Below are positions 10,384 to 18,678 of a stretch of DNA of 64,000 nt, piece after piece. The notes below the pieces were generated by a model, which saw only the letters and a list, made by a program, of their open reading frames with translations, searched no databases and had not been told where the DNA came from. Source of the DNA: Actinocatenispora sp036503555 (GTDB lineage Bacteria; Actinomycetota; Actinomycetes; Mycobacteriales; Micromonosporaceae); NCBI GenBank assembly GCA_036503555.1, contig DASXWQ010000098.1, positions 80,944 to 144,943 on the forward strand, given 5' to 3'. Each line of letters opens with the position of its first letter. Positions within the stretch are counted from its first letter, which is position 1. The translations under genes and the position numbers were made by a program.

Positions 10384-10875
10384 ATGTCCTCCCAGACCGT
10401 GTCGTACCTGCTGTACGGAGTGCTCGGTCTCGCGCTGCTGGTCTGGATCATCTCCCGCCAGGTCGGTGAGCGGACCTGGACGGCGCGGCGGCTGGCGATC
10501 CTGCCGTTGATCTTCGTGGTCGCCGCCGTGGTCAACGGCAAGACGCTCGGCCACGACCTGTCCACCGGCCTCGGCATCGGGCTGTTCCTCGGCGGCCTGG
10601 TCGTCGCGGTCCTGCTCGGCGTCGCCCGCGCGGCGACGATGGAGGTCCGCCCCGGTCCGGACAACACGGTCGTGACCCGCGGCAACAGGTGGACGATGGG
10701 GCTGTGGCTGGTGTCGATCGCGGTACGGGTGGTGCTGGCGATCGGCGCCGCGAAGTTCGGCGCGCCGGAGGGTACCGCCGAGGCGATGCTCTACGCGGCG
10801 CTCACGCTCGGCGCGCAGAACGTGATGGTGGCCCGGCGCGGTGGCCTGCTCGGCGCCGTACCCGAGCGCGCCTGA
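10384..10875 (+). CDS. Integral membrane protein, DUF1453/CcdC-like
   Basis: A 163-aa membrane protein with four or five hydrophobic segments (about 7-24, 37-54, 63-83, 104-123, 130-147). ATG 10384 is chosen because GGAG lies seven bases upstream; the ATG at 10372 lacks a site. The layout and the VARR ending resemble DUF1453/CcdC-like proteins, which is a weak family guess. It lies 13 bp before the sensor kinase gene, so it probably belongs to that operon and may supply or modulate the signal, as membrane partners of LuxR-type two-component systems sometimes do. Confidence 0.68.
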   Translation: MSSQTVSYLLYGVLGLALLVWIISRQVGERTWTARRLAILPLIFVVAAVVNGKTLGHDLSTGLGIGLFLGGLVVAVLLGVARAATMEVRPGPDNTVVTRGNRWTMGLWLVSIAVRVVLAIGAAKFGAPEGTAEAMLYAALTLGAQNVMVARRGGLLGAVPERA

Positions 10876-10888
10876 GGGGCGGCCGGCC

Positions 10889-12037
10889 GTGACCACCGAC
10901 GGCGTACGCGGGGGCGGGGTGTTCCTGCCGGGCGACCCGGGCTCCCCGGGGCGGATCACCTTCCGCCTGGTCGCACTGCTGTCCTGGGTGGTCATCGCGC
11001 TGGTGTCGGCACCGGTCGAGCACCGGCCGTTCGCCACGATCCTCGTCACCGTCGGCGGTACCGCGGTAATCGTCAGCGGTTTCCTGCTCGGCCGGCGGTA
11101 CTGGTGGCTGTCGGTCGCCGGCGTGCTCGTGTACGCGGCGTGCGGGCTGGCGCTGATGGGCGTGGCGCACAGCTGGCTCGGCTGGGTACCGGTGATCTTC
11201 GGCGTGTTCTGGTCCGTCGTACGGCTGCCGTCGCGGTTCGCGGTCGCGACCACCAGCGGACTGGTCGTGGCGATGGTCGTCGTCGGCTGGCTGGCGATGG
11301 GTCCGGGCGCCGTGGTCGGTCAGCTCGGCACCTGTATGGGCGTCGCGGTGTTCGGGTACTCGATGCGCAGCGCCCGGCAGCGCGCCGCCGACGCCGAACG
11401 GCTGCTGGCCTCCGAACGGCAGGCCCGCGAGGCGACCGCCCGAGCCGAGCTGCTCGCCGAGCGGCAGCGGCTCGCCCGGGAGATCCACGACATCCTGGCG
11501 CACACCCTCTCCGCGCAGGTGGTCCAGCTCGAAGGCGCCCGGATGCTGCTGTCCCGCGGCGCCGACGCACCCGCCGTGCTGACCCGGGTCGAGCAGGCGC
11601 AGCGGCTGGCCCGCGACGGACTGGACGAGACCCGGCGGGCGCTGGACTCGCTGCGCGGCCGGGCCCGCCCGCTGGACGAGGCGCTGCCCGCGCTCGCCAC
11701 CGACGCCGGCGCCGCGTACGCCAGCGAGGGCGACGCCCGTGACCTCGGACCCGAGGTGTCCCTGGCGATCGTGCGTACGGTGCAGGAAGCGCTGACCAAC
11801 GCGCGCAAGCACGCACCGGGTGCCGCCGTCACGGTCCGCCTGCGGTACGCGGACGACGCGACGAGCGTCGAGATCGTCGACACCGGCGCGCGCGGCGAAG
11901 TCGGCGACCTCGCCACCACCGGCGGCGGGTACGGTCTTGCCGGGATGCGGGAGCGGGCGGAGCTGCTGGGCGGGGCGTTGTCCGCGGATCCGCTGGCCGA
12001 CGGGGGGTTCCGCGTCCGGCTGCGCATCCCGGCCTGA
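10889..12037 (+). CDS. Sensor histidine kinase (HisKA_3 type)
   Basis: A 382-aa membrane kinase of the NarL-type two-component family. Start GTG 10889 lies 13 bp after the membrane-protein gene. Four or five membrane helices occupy about 25-155, a short coiled linker runs 160-195, the dimerisation/phosphoacceptor box is AREIHDILAHTLSAQ with His200, and a HATPase domain follows with VQEALTNARKHA and GGGYGLAGMRERAELLGG. There is no extracytoplasmic sensor domain, so the signal is probably sensed in the membrane or through the preceding membrane protein. It is paired with the response regulator 15 bp downstream. Confidence 0.92.
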   Translation: MTTDGVRGGGVFLPGDPGSPGRITFRLVALLSWVVIALVSAPVEHRPFATILVTVGGTAVIVSGFLLGRRYWWLSVAGVLVYAACGLALMGVAHSWLGWVPVIFGVFWSVVRLPSRFAVATTSGLVVAMVVVGWLAMGPGAVVGQLGTCMGVAVFGYSMRSARQRAADAERLLASERQAREATARAELLAERQRLAREIHDILAHTLSAQVVQLEGARMLLSRGADAPAVLTRVEQAQRLARDGLDETRRALDSLRGRARPLDEALPALATDAGAAYASEGDARDLGPEVSLAIVRTVQEALTNARKHAPGAAVTVRLRYADDATSVEIVDTGARGEVGDLATTGGGYGLAGMRERAELLGGALSADPLADGGFRVRLRIPA

Positions 12038-12052
12038 GCGAGGGGGAGCGCG

Positions 12053-12706
12053 GTGTCAGAGCGGCCGATCCGGGTGGTCGTGGCCGACGACCAGCGGGTG
12101 GTACGCGACGGCATCGAGCTGATGCTGTCGCTCACCGAGGGCGTCGAGGTGGTGGCGACCGCCGCCGACGGCGAGGCGGCCGTCGCCGCGGTGGCCGCGT
12201 ACGACCCGGACGTGGTGCTGATGGACCTGCGGATGCCGCGCTGCGACGGCGTTGCCGCGACCCGGATCGTCCGTCGGGACCATCCGCGTTCCCAGGTCGT
12301 CGTGCTGACCACGTACGCCGACGACGAGAGCGTGCTGGCGGCGCTGCGGGCCGGGGCGCGTGGATACCTGACGAAGGACGCGGGCGCCGAGGAGGTGGCC
12401 CGGGCGGTACGCCGGGTGGCGTCCGGCCAGGCCGACCTGGACCCGGACGTCCAGCGGCGGCTGCTGGAGCTGCTGCCGGCGCATCCCGCCGCGCCGCTCG
12501 GGGTCGCGCCGGACGGGTTGACCGAGCGCGAGGTCGAGGTGCTGTCGCTGATCGCCGCCGGCCTGTCGAACGCGGAGATCGCGCGGTCCCTGGTGGTCAG
12601 CGAGGCGACGGTCAAGACGCACGTCAACCACGTCTTCGCGAAGACCGGGGTACGCGACCGGGCGCAGGCCGTGGCGTACGCGTACCGGCACGGCCTGGCG
12701 GGTTAG
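12053..12706 (+). CDS. NarL/LuxR-type response regulator
   Basis: A 217-aa transcription regulator. The receiver domain (about 6-120) has the acidic pair ADD at 11-13, the phosphorylation site Asp58 in LMDLRMP and Lys in LTKDAG. The C-terminal LuxR helix-turn-helix (about 150-210) reads LTEREVEVLSLIA followed by GLSNAEIARSLVVS. It is the cognate partner of the kinase at 10889. Its targets are unknown; the palindromes at 10270-10303 ahead of this operon are an obvious candidate for autoregulation. The TAG stop overlaps the reverse TetR stop within TTAG. Confidence 0.93.
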   Translation: MSERPIRVVVADDQRVVRDGIELMLSLTEGVEVVATAADGEAAVAAVAAYDPDVVLMDLRMPRCDGVAATRIVRRDHPRSQVVVLTTYADDESVLAALRAGARGYLTKDAGAEEVARAVRRVASGQADLDPDVQRRLLELLPAHPAAPLGVAPDGLTEREVEVLSLIAAGLSNAEIARSLVVSEATVKTHVNHVFAKTGVRDRAQAVAYAYRHGLAG

Positions 12707-13260
12707 CCGCGGGTGAGCCCGGTGAGCAGTGCGGTGACGGCCGGGGTGGGGTCGAAGTCGGGGGTCGGGTTGGCGAGCTGGAGCAGCAGCAGGCCGTCGA
12801 TCAGGGCGAGTACGGCGTGCAGGTCGCCACGCGGGTTGGTGGAGCCGAGCGGGGCGAGGAACCCCGCGCCGTAGTCGACGAGCGCCCGCTCGCCGTCGGC
12901 GATCCGGCCCTGTAGGTCGGGATGGAACGCCGCCTCGTGGAAGATCGCCTGCCGGGCCAGCGGCAGCTCCCGGTACGGCCCGGTGAGGTCGACGAGCAGC
13001 GCGCCCACCTTGCCGGCGAACTCGTCGACGGTGCCGGGCGGGCCGTCCGCCAGCAGGCGACCCCAGACGGCGGTCTCGCGTTCCTGCAACCGGTCGAGGA
13101 CGCCGCCGAGCAGCGCGTCCCGGGTACGGAACAGGTTGGAGGTCGAGCCGGCGGGCAGGTCCGCCGCGGCGTCCACGGCGCGGTGGGTGAGCTGACGCAG
13201 CCCGGCGGTGCCGAGCACCGCGATGGCCGCGTCGAGCACGCGGGTACGACGGTCGGACAT
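12703..13260 (-). CDS. TetR family transcriptional regulator
   Basis: A 185-aa regulator with an N-terminal helix-turn-helix (about 8-55: RVLDAAIAVLG, then LTHRAVDAAADLPAGSTSNLF) and a helical ligand-binding domain. It is divergent from the FAD monooxygenase, and the 55-bp spacer holds two copies of a 14-bp palindrome. The likely picture is a repressor of the monooxygenase and of itself, released by the monooxygenase substrate. The gene ends by overlapping the response regulator stop. Confidence 0.9.
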   Translation of the reverse strand: MSDRRTRVLDAAIAVLGTAGLRQLTHRAVDAAADLPAGSTSNLFRTRDALLGGVLDRLQERETAVWGRLLADGPPGTVDEFAGKVGALLVDLTGPYRELPLARQAIFHEAAFHPDLQGRIADGERALVDYGAGFLAPLGSTNPRGDLHAVLALIDGLLLLQLANPTPDFDPTPAVTALLTGLTRG

Positions 13261-13269
13261 GAGCCAGAC

Positions 13270-13303
13270 ACTACAGGGGTAGTGGTCTCACTACATCTGT
13301 AGT
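13270..13303. promoter_or_regulatory. Two tandem TetR operators
   Basis: ACTACAGGGGTAGT (13270-13283) and ACTACATCTGTAGT (13290-13303) share the palindrome ACTACAnnnGTAGT, with starts exactly 20 bp apart, about two helical turns. They fill the spacer between the divergent TetR and monooxygenase starts, where a bound repressor would block both promoters. Confidence 0.8.
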
Positions 13304-13315
13304 AGCGTGGCCGGC

Positions 13316-14371
13316 ATGGCACGGACGGCGGCCGTCGTGGGTGGCGGCATCGGTGGACTGACGGCGGCGATCGGCCTGACCAGGGCCGGCTGGCAGGTCG
13401 AGGTGTACGAGCGCGGCGCGGCACTGCCCGCGACCGGCACCGCGCTCGGCATCTGGCCCGGCGCGCTGCGCGCGCTCGACACGCTCGGGCTCGACGCCCG
13501 CGCGCAGGGCCAACCCCAGCCCGGCGGCGGTCTCTACCGGCCCGATGGGCGGCGCATCGCCACCCTCGACATGACGCGGATGCGCGAACGCCTCGGCGAC
13601 TCCGTACACCTGCTGCGCCGGCCGGACCTGCTCGGCCTGCTCGCCGCCGCGCTGCCCGACGACACCGTACGGTTCGGCCACGGCGTCGACGATCCCGGCG
13701 CGCTCGCCGACGCGTACGACCTCGTCGTCGGGGCGGACGGGATCGGGAGCGCCACGCGCACCGCGGCGTTCGGGTCGGCCCACCGGGCGCGGCACGCCGG
13801 CTGGCTCGCCTGGCGCGGGGCCGTGGACCTGGCCATCGACGAGGGCGGCGAGACCTGGGGACGCGGCGCCCGCTTCGGCTTCACCCCGCAGCTCGACGGG
13901 CGTACCAACTTCTACGCCGTGCGCGTCGCGCCCGACGGGTGGCGCCCGGCGGACGACATGGCCGAGCTGCGCCGGCTGTTCGGCGACTGGCACGACCCGA
14001 TCCCGCGGATCCTCGACCGCATCGACCCGGCGACCCTGCTCACCCACGGGCTGTCGTACCTGGATCCGGCCCTGCCGTCGTACGTCGCGGGGCGCGTCGT
14101 CCTGGTCGGCGACGCCGCCCACGCCATGACGCCCGACCTGGGGCAGGGCGCCTGCCAGGCCATCATCGACGCGGTGACTCTCGCCGACTGCCTCGCCGAC
14201 GCGGACACCGCCACCGGGCTCGCCGCGTACGACCGGCGCCGCCGGCGGCCGACCCAGCGGATGGCGACGATGTCGCGGCGGGTCAGCCGGTTCGCGCAGA
14301 TCCGGCACCTGGTCGGCGTACGCGACGCGGCGCTGCGGCTGGCGGCCGTCGTCGGCCCACCCGCCGGCTGA
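13316..14371 (+). CDS. FAD-dependent monooxygenase (PHBH family)
   Basis: A 351-aa class A flavoprotein monooxygenase. The FAD dinucleotide fold is VVGGGIGGLTAAIGL at the N-terminus, the DG motif is VVGADGIGSATR in the middle, and the GD motif is VVLVGDAAHAMTP followed by GQGACQAIID. Members hydroxylate aromatic or polyketide-like substrates, or inactivate drugs such as tetracyclines and rifamycins; the substrate here cannot be read from sequence. ATG 13316 is taken as the start, with GTG 13307 the alternative; neither has a good ribosome binding site. The two TetR operators end 12 bp upstream of the ATG, so expression is probably inducible. Confidence 0.88.
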   Translation: MARTAAVVGGGIGGLTAAIGLTRAGWQVEVYERGAALPATGTALGIWPGALRALDTLGLDARAQGQPQPGGGLYRPDGRRIATLDMTRMRERLGDSVHLLRRPDLLGLLAAALPDDTVRFGHGVDDPGALADAYDLVVGADGIGSATRTAAFGSAHRARHAGWLAWRGAVDLAIDEGGETWGRGARFGFTPQLDGRTNFYAVRVAPDGWRPADDMAELRRLFGDWHDPIPRILDRIDPATLLTHGLSYLDPALPSYVAGRVVLVGDAAHAMTPDLGQGACQAIIDAVTLADCLADADTATGLAAYDRRRRRPTQRMATMSRRVSRFAQIRHLVGVRDAALRLAAVVGPPAG

Positions 14372-14381
14372 CCTGCTTTGG

Positions 14382-14624
14382 TTCAGCTACCTAGAAAGCA
14401 TGAGCCGGGGTGACCTCGGTCGACCACGCCCTGGGGCGGATTCCAGCGGACTCGACGTCTGGCAGCCGCCGCATCCTGCCCCCGCCGGCAGTGAGGCGGC
14501 GTTGGTTCCCCGGCGAGAAGCGGGCCCGCCCGGGAACGAGCTGGCCCGCCCGGAACCACAACGCCGACCCGGCCCCATCGCGCTGACCGGACCAATACGC
14601 TGCTGATTCAGCTACCTAGAAAGC
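14382..14624. repeat. Intergenic element bounded by 18-bp direct repeats
   Basis: The 371-bp gap between the monooxygenase and dhaK holds two identical 18-mers, TTCAGCTACCTAGAAAGC, at 14382-14399 and 14607-14624, 225 bp apart. Each contains CTAG, a very rare tetramer in such genomes. The interior has an imperfect stem (CGGCGTTG then GTTCC at 14497-14509 against 14552-14566) whose loop repeats GGCCCGCCCGG at 14523 and 14543. No transposase or convincing open frame lies inside. It may be a MITE-like remnant, recombination sites or a structured RNA. Nothing else is apparent in the gap apart from the dhaK leader. Confidence 0.6.
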
Positions 14625-14742
14625 TCAGGCGTGCGGTGACGCCCGTCCCGCCGCGCCGACAGCCCGGCGGCCGAGGCCGGCAGGCGTACGAAGTGGCTGG
14701 AATGATGGGCGGCCACGGACGGTCGTGAGGGTGGGTGGGTCG

Positions 14743-15747
14743 ATGAAGAGGCTGTACAACGAGCCCGACGCGGTGGTCGACGAGGCACTGCAGGGCCTGG
14801 CGCTGGTGCATCCCGAGCTGCTGCGGGTGACGTACCGGCCGACGTACGTGACGCGTGCCGACGCCCCGGTACGCGGCCGGGTGGCGCTGGTGTCCGGCGG
14901 CGGGTCCGGCCACGAGCCCATGCACACCGGGTTCGTGGGGCCGGGGATGCTGTCGGCGGCGTGCCCGGGGGAGGTGTTCACCTCGCCGACCGCCGACCAG
15001 GTCGAGGCCGCGGCGCGGGCCGTGGACGGCGGCGCCGGCGTACTGCTGATCGTGAAGAACTACTCCGGCGACGTGATGAACTTCGAGATGGCCGCGGAGC
15101 TGCTGGCCGCCGACGGCGTCGCGACGGAGACCGTCCTGGTCGCGGACGACGTGGCGGTCGAGGACTCGACGTACACCAGCGGGCGGCGCGGGGTGGGCAC
15201 GACCGTACTGGTGGAGAAGATCTGCGGGGCGGCGGCGGAGCGCGGGGCGGACCTGGCGGCGGTGGTGGCGCTGGGGCGGAAGGTGTGCGCGCGCAGCCGG
15301 TCGCTGGGCCTGGCGCTGTCGGCGGGTACGGTGCCGGCGACCGGACGCCCCGGGTTCGAGCTGGCCGACGACGAGATCGAGTTCGGTGTCGGGATCCACG
15401 GTGAGCCGGGGCGGGAACGGCGCCCGATGGAGTCGGCCGACGCGCTGACCGACCGGGCGCTCGCCGCGGTCCTCGCCGACTTCGACGCCGCCGAGCTGAC
15501 CGGGGACGTGCTGCTGTTCGTCAACGGGCTCGGGTCGGCGACCCCGATGGAGTGCGCGATCGTGGCGCGCCGCGCGGTGCGTACGCTCGGCGACCGGGGC
15601 CTGCGGGTCGCCCGCAGCCTGGTCGGCCAGTACATGACGTCGCTGGACATGCTGGGCGTGTCGCTGACGGTGCTGCTGCTGGACGACGACCTGGCGCGGC
15701 TGTGGGACGACCCGGTCGAGACGGCGGCGCTGCGATGGGGAAGGTGA
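14743..15747 (+). CDS. dhaK: Dihydroxyacetone kinase subunit DhaK
   Basis: A 334-aa substrate-binding subunit of PTS-dependent dihydroxyacetone kinase. The start ATG 14743 matches the usual family N-terminus (MKRLYNEPDAVV); GTG 14725 is an alternative. The glycine-rich region SGGGSGHEPMH contacts the substrate, and the His that binds dihydroxyacetone covalently is in GIHGEPG. It is followed by dhaL (7-bp gap) and dhaM (4-bp overlap). The complex phosphorylates dihydroxyacetone with phosphate passed from PEP through DhaM to ADP bound on DhaL. Confidence 0.95.
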   Translation: MKRLYNEPDAVVDEALQGLALVHPELLRVTYRPTYVTRADAPVRGRVALVSGGGSGHEPMHTGFVGPGMLSAACPGEVFTSPTADQVEAAARAVDGGAGVLLIVKNYSGDVMNFEMAAELLAADGVATETVLVADDVAVEDSTYTSGRRGVGTTVLVEKICGAAAERGADLAAVVALGRKVCARSRSLGLALSAGTVPATGRPGFELADDEIEFGVGIHGEPGRERRPMESADALTDRALAAVLADFDAAELTGDVLLFVNGLGSATPMECAIVARRAVRTLGDRGLRVARSLVGQYMTSLDMLGVSLTVLLLDDDLARLWDDPVETAALRWGR

Positions 15748-15754
15748 GGGTGCG

Positions 15755-16393
15755 GTGGGCGAGGACTTGACCGCGGCGGATGTTGCGGCGCTGTTCCGGC
15801 GGTACGCGAAGGCGGTGGCCGACGGGAAGGACCTGCTGACCGAGCTGGACACGGCGGTCGGCGACGGTGACCACGGGACGAACCTGGACCGCGGCATGAA
15901 GGCGGCGGTCGAGGCGCTCGACGCGGACACGCCGGCGACCCCGGGCGCGGTGTTCAACGTGGTTGGCCGGCGCCTGGTGAGTACGGTCGGCGGCGCGTCC
16001 GGCGCGCTGTACGGCACGGCGTTCCTGCGCGCCGCCACCGCCTCGGGTGATGCGCCGGCGCTGTCGGCGGAGCAGGTCGCGGCGGCGCTGCGGCAGGCGA
16101 CGGACGGCATCGCGGCCCGCGGCAAGTGCGCGGCCGGCGACAAGACCATGTACGACGTGTGGCTGGCCGCGACCGAGGCGGTCGAGTCCGCGGTGGCCGG
16201 TGGGGCCGGGCTGGCGGCGGGGCTGGCGGCGGGGGCGGTCGCGGCGGCCGAGACGGTGCCGCGGATGGTGCCGTGGCAGGCCCGCCGCGGCCGGGCCAGC
16301 TACCTGGGCGAACGCAGCGTCGGTCACCGGGATCCGGGTGCGGTGTCGAGCCAGGTCCTGTTCGAGTGTCTCGCCGCGCAGGCGACGGCGTGA
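15755..16393 (+). CDS. dhaL: Dihydroxyacetone kinase ADP-binding subunit DhaL
   Basis: A 212-aa nucleotide-binding subunit. The conserved DGDHG near the N-terminus binds Mg-ADP; GGASGALYG, GDKTMYD and the C-terminal GERSVGHRDPGA are family hallmarks. GTG 15755 lies shortly downstream of the purine-rich GGAAGGTGAGGG. In the PTS-type enzyme, ADP stays bound and acts as a phosphate carrier between DhaM and the DhaK-bound sugar. The TGA stop overlaps the dhaM GTG start (GTGA). Confidence 0.95.
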   Translation: MGEDLTAADVAALFRRYAKAVADGKDLLTELDTAVGDGDHGTNLDRGMKAAVEALDADTPATPGAVFNVVGRRLVSTVGGASGALYGTAFLRAATASGDAPALSAEQVAAALRQATDGIAARGKCAAGDKTMYDVWLAATEAVESAVAGGAGLAAGLAAGAVAAAETVPRMVPWQARRGRASYLGERSVGHRDPGAVSSQVLFECLAAQATA

Positions 16394-18633
16394 TCGGTCT
16401 GGTCCTCGTCTCGCACAGCGCGGCGCTCGCCGCCGGCCTGCGGGATCTCGTCACGCAGATGGCGCCGGGCGTACCGGTGGGGGTGGCGGGCGGTGACGTG
16501 GAGGGCGGCCTCGGCACCAGCCCGGACCTGGTCGCCGACGCGGTCGCCGCGGCGGACACCGGCGCCGGCGTCGCCATCCTGTACGACCTGGGCAGCGCCC
16601 GAATGTCGGCCGAGCTGGCCCTGGAGTTCCTCGATCCGGACGTCGCGCAGCGGGCCCGGATCGTGGACGCGTCGTTCGTGGAGGGCGCGCTGGACGCCGC
16701 GGTCGACGCGGCGGCCGGCGGCGACCTGGACCGGGTGGCGGCGGCCGCGGCGGACGCCCGCCCGGAGGCGACCGAACCGACGGAGCCTGCGGTACCGCCC
16801 GAGGCGGAGGCCAGCGAGCGGGTCGTCCTGGTCGACCCGGCCGGCCTGCACGCGCGCCCCGCCGCGGCCGTCGTACGTGCCCTGACCGGCCTGTCCGCGA
16901 CCGTGCACCTGTCCGTACCCGCGTCGGGTGCGGAGCGCAGCGCGGCGGCGGCGAGCGTCAGCGGGCTGCTGCGGCTGGCCGCGCCGGCCGGTACCGAGGT
17001 GACGGTGCGCGCCGCCGGCCCGGACGCGGCGGCGGCGGTGGCGCGGGTGGTCGACGTGCTGGTGCGGGCGGAGGCGCCGGCGGCGGTGCCGGAGCAGCCG
17101 CCCCGGGCGGGTGCGGCGCTGGGTGCGGCGCCGGGCCGCCGGGTGGGACCGTTGAGCCGGCCCGGACTGGGCGCGGTGACCGTGCCCGACGAGACGTACG
17201 CGGGTGCCGTGGCGGAGCGGGCGCGGCTGGACGCGGCGCTGCGCCGTGCGCGCGAGGAGCTGTCGGGCGGCGGGATCGTCGCCGCGCACCGGGCGCTGCT
17301 GACGGATCCGGAGCTGACCGAGGCGGCGTACCGGTCGATCGACGACGGCACGCCGGCGGCCGGGGCGTGGTGGGACGCGGTCGAGTCGGCCCGTACCGCG
17401 CTCGCGGCGGTGCCGGATCCGCTGATCGCGTCGCGTGCGGTGGACGTGGCGGATGTCGGCCGGCGGGTGCTGGGCGCGCTGACCGGCCACCCCGTCGTGC
17501 CGGTGGTACCCGCGGGTGCGGTGCTACTCGCCGACGACCTGCCGCCGTCGCTGGTGCCGGAGCTGGCCGCGCGGGGCGCGGTCGGGTTCGTGCTGCGGGC
17601 GGGCGGCGCGCGGTCGCACGCGGCGGTGCTGGCCCGTGCCGCGGGCGTACCGATGGTGGTGGGGGCGGGTGCGGCGCTGGACGCCGTGCCGGACGGTACG
17701 CGGGTGCTGGTCGACGGCGGCACCGGTGAGCTGGTCGCCGACCCCGCCGAGGACGTTCCCGCGCCGACCCGGCCGGCGGAGCCGGTGGCGACCGGGCCGG
17801 TACGCCGGGCGGACGGCGGCGAGCTGCGTCTCGCGGCGAACGTCGGCTCGGTGGCCGACGCTCGGGCCGCGGCGGACAACGGCGCGGGCGGTGTGGGCCT
17901 GCTGCGGACCGAGCTGCTGTTCGCCGGCCGCGCCGAGCTGCCGGACGAGGACGAGCAGGTGGCGTGGCTGACCGACATCCTCGCCGCGTGCCCGCCGGGG
18001 CCGGTCGTGGTCCGCACTGTCGACCTCGGCGGCGACAAGCCGGTGCCCGCGCTCGGCCTCGACCCGGTACGGCACGGCTTCCTCGGCGATCGCGGCCTGC
18101 GGCTCTGCCTGTCGCGCCCGGCCCTGTTCCGTACGCACCTGCGCGCGGTGCTGCGCGCCGCCGCGGTACGTCCGGTCGAGGTGATGGTCCCGTTCGTCAC
18201 CGAGCCCGGTGAGCTGGCGGCGGCCCGCGACGCGCTGCGCGACGCGGCGGAGAGCCTGCGCGCCGACGGCGTGGCGTACGCGGAGCCGGCGGCGGTGGGG
18301 ATGATGGTCGAGATCCCGACGGCGGCGCTGTCGGTGGCGCCGTTCCTGCCGTTGGTGGACTTCCTCAGCGTCGGCAGCAACGACCTCGCGCAGTACCTGA
18401 GCGCCAGCGACCGGACCCTGCCCGAGGTGGCCGGCACGTACCGGGCGGGGGAGCGGCTGGTGCCGGAGCTGGTACGCCGGCTGGTGGCGGCGGCCGGCCC
18501 GGCCGTGCCGGTGGCGGTGTGCGGTGACCTGGCCGGCGACCCCGAGTACGCCCGTGCCCTGGTCGACGCCGGTGTGGCCGAGCTGAGCATGGCCGCGCCC
18601 CTGCTCCCTGCCCTGCGCGCGAGCCTCGCCTGA
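16390..18633 (+). CDS. dhaM: DhaM-HPr-Enzyme I fusion phosphotransferase
   Basis: A 747-aa cytoplasmic fusion that takes phosphate from PEP and hands it to DhaL. Domains in order are an EIIA-Man-like DhaM domain (1-130, His9 in LVSHS), an HPr domain (about 143-228, His154 in AGLHARPA) and Enzyme I (about 245-745, swivel His410 in GGARSHAAVLAR, PEP-site motifs LLRTELLF, VMVPFV and GSNDLAQY). E. coli DhaM carries only part of Enzyme I, whereas here the Enzyme I half looks complete. The whole phosphorelay could therefore be self-contained in one polypeptide. Start GTG 16390 overlaps the dhaL stop; a longer open frame back to 16126 is a shadow within dhaL. Confidence 0.93.
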   Translation: MIGLVLVSHSAALAAGLRDLVTQMAPGVPVGVAGGDVEGGLGTSPDLVADAVAAADTGAGVAILYDLGSARMSAELALEFLDPDVAQRARIVDASFVEGALDAAVDAAAGGDLDRVAAAAADARPEATEPTEPAVPPEAEASERVVLVDPAGLHARPAAAVVRALTGLSATVHLSVPASGAERSAAAASVSGLLRLAAPAGTEVTVRAAGPDAAAAVARVVDVLVRAEAPAAVPEQPPRAGAALGAAPGRRVGPLSRPGLGAVTVPDETYAGAVAERARLDAALRRAREELSGGGIVAAHRALLTDPELTEAAYRSIDDGTPAAGAWWDAVESARTALAAVPDPLIASRAVDVADVGRRVLGALTGHPVVPVVPAGAVLLADDLPPSLVPELAARGAVGFVLRAGGARSHAAVLARAAGVPMVVGAGAALDAVPDGTRVLVDGGTGELVADPAEDVPAPTRPAEPVATGPVRRADGGELRLAANVGSVADARAAADNGAGGVGLLRTELLFAGRAELPDEDEQVAWLTDILAACPPGPVVVRTVDLGGDKPVPALGLDPVRHGFLGDRGLRLCLSRPALFRTHLRAVLRAAAVRPVEVMVPFVTEPGELAAARDALRDAAESLRADGVAYAEPAAVGMMVEIPTAALSVAPFLPLVDFLSVGSNDLAQYLSASDRTLPEVAGTYRAGERLVPELVRRLVAAAGPAVPVAVCGDLAGDPEYARALVDAGVAELSMAAPLLPALRASLA

Positions 18634-18665
18634 GCCGGGGAGCGGGCCGTGTCGTAGGGCGCGGG

Positions 18666-18678
18666 TAGGGTCGCGGGC
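18666..18678 (+). promoter_or_regulatory. Candidate -10 box for leaderless rarA
   Basis: TAGGGT (18666-18671) ends 7 nt before GTG 18679, with no Shine-Dalgarno sequence in between. No good -35 is seen. Confidence 0.4.

Noticed and set aside
14400..14606. 68-codon forward frame that exactly fills the space between the two 18-bp repeats
   Set aside because: About twenty third positions are A or T, unlike real genes here, and there is no good ribosome binding site; the sequence is better explained as a structured repeat element.
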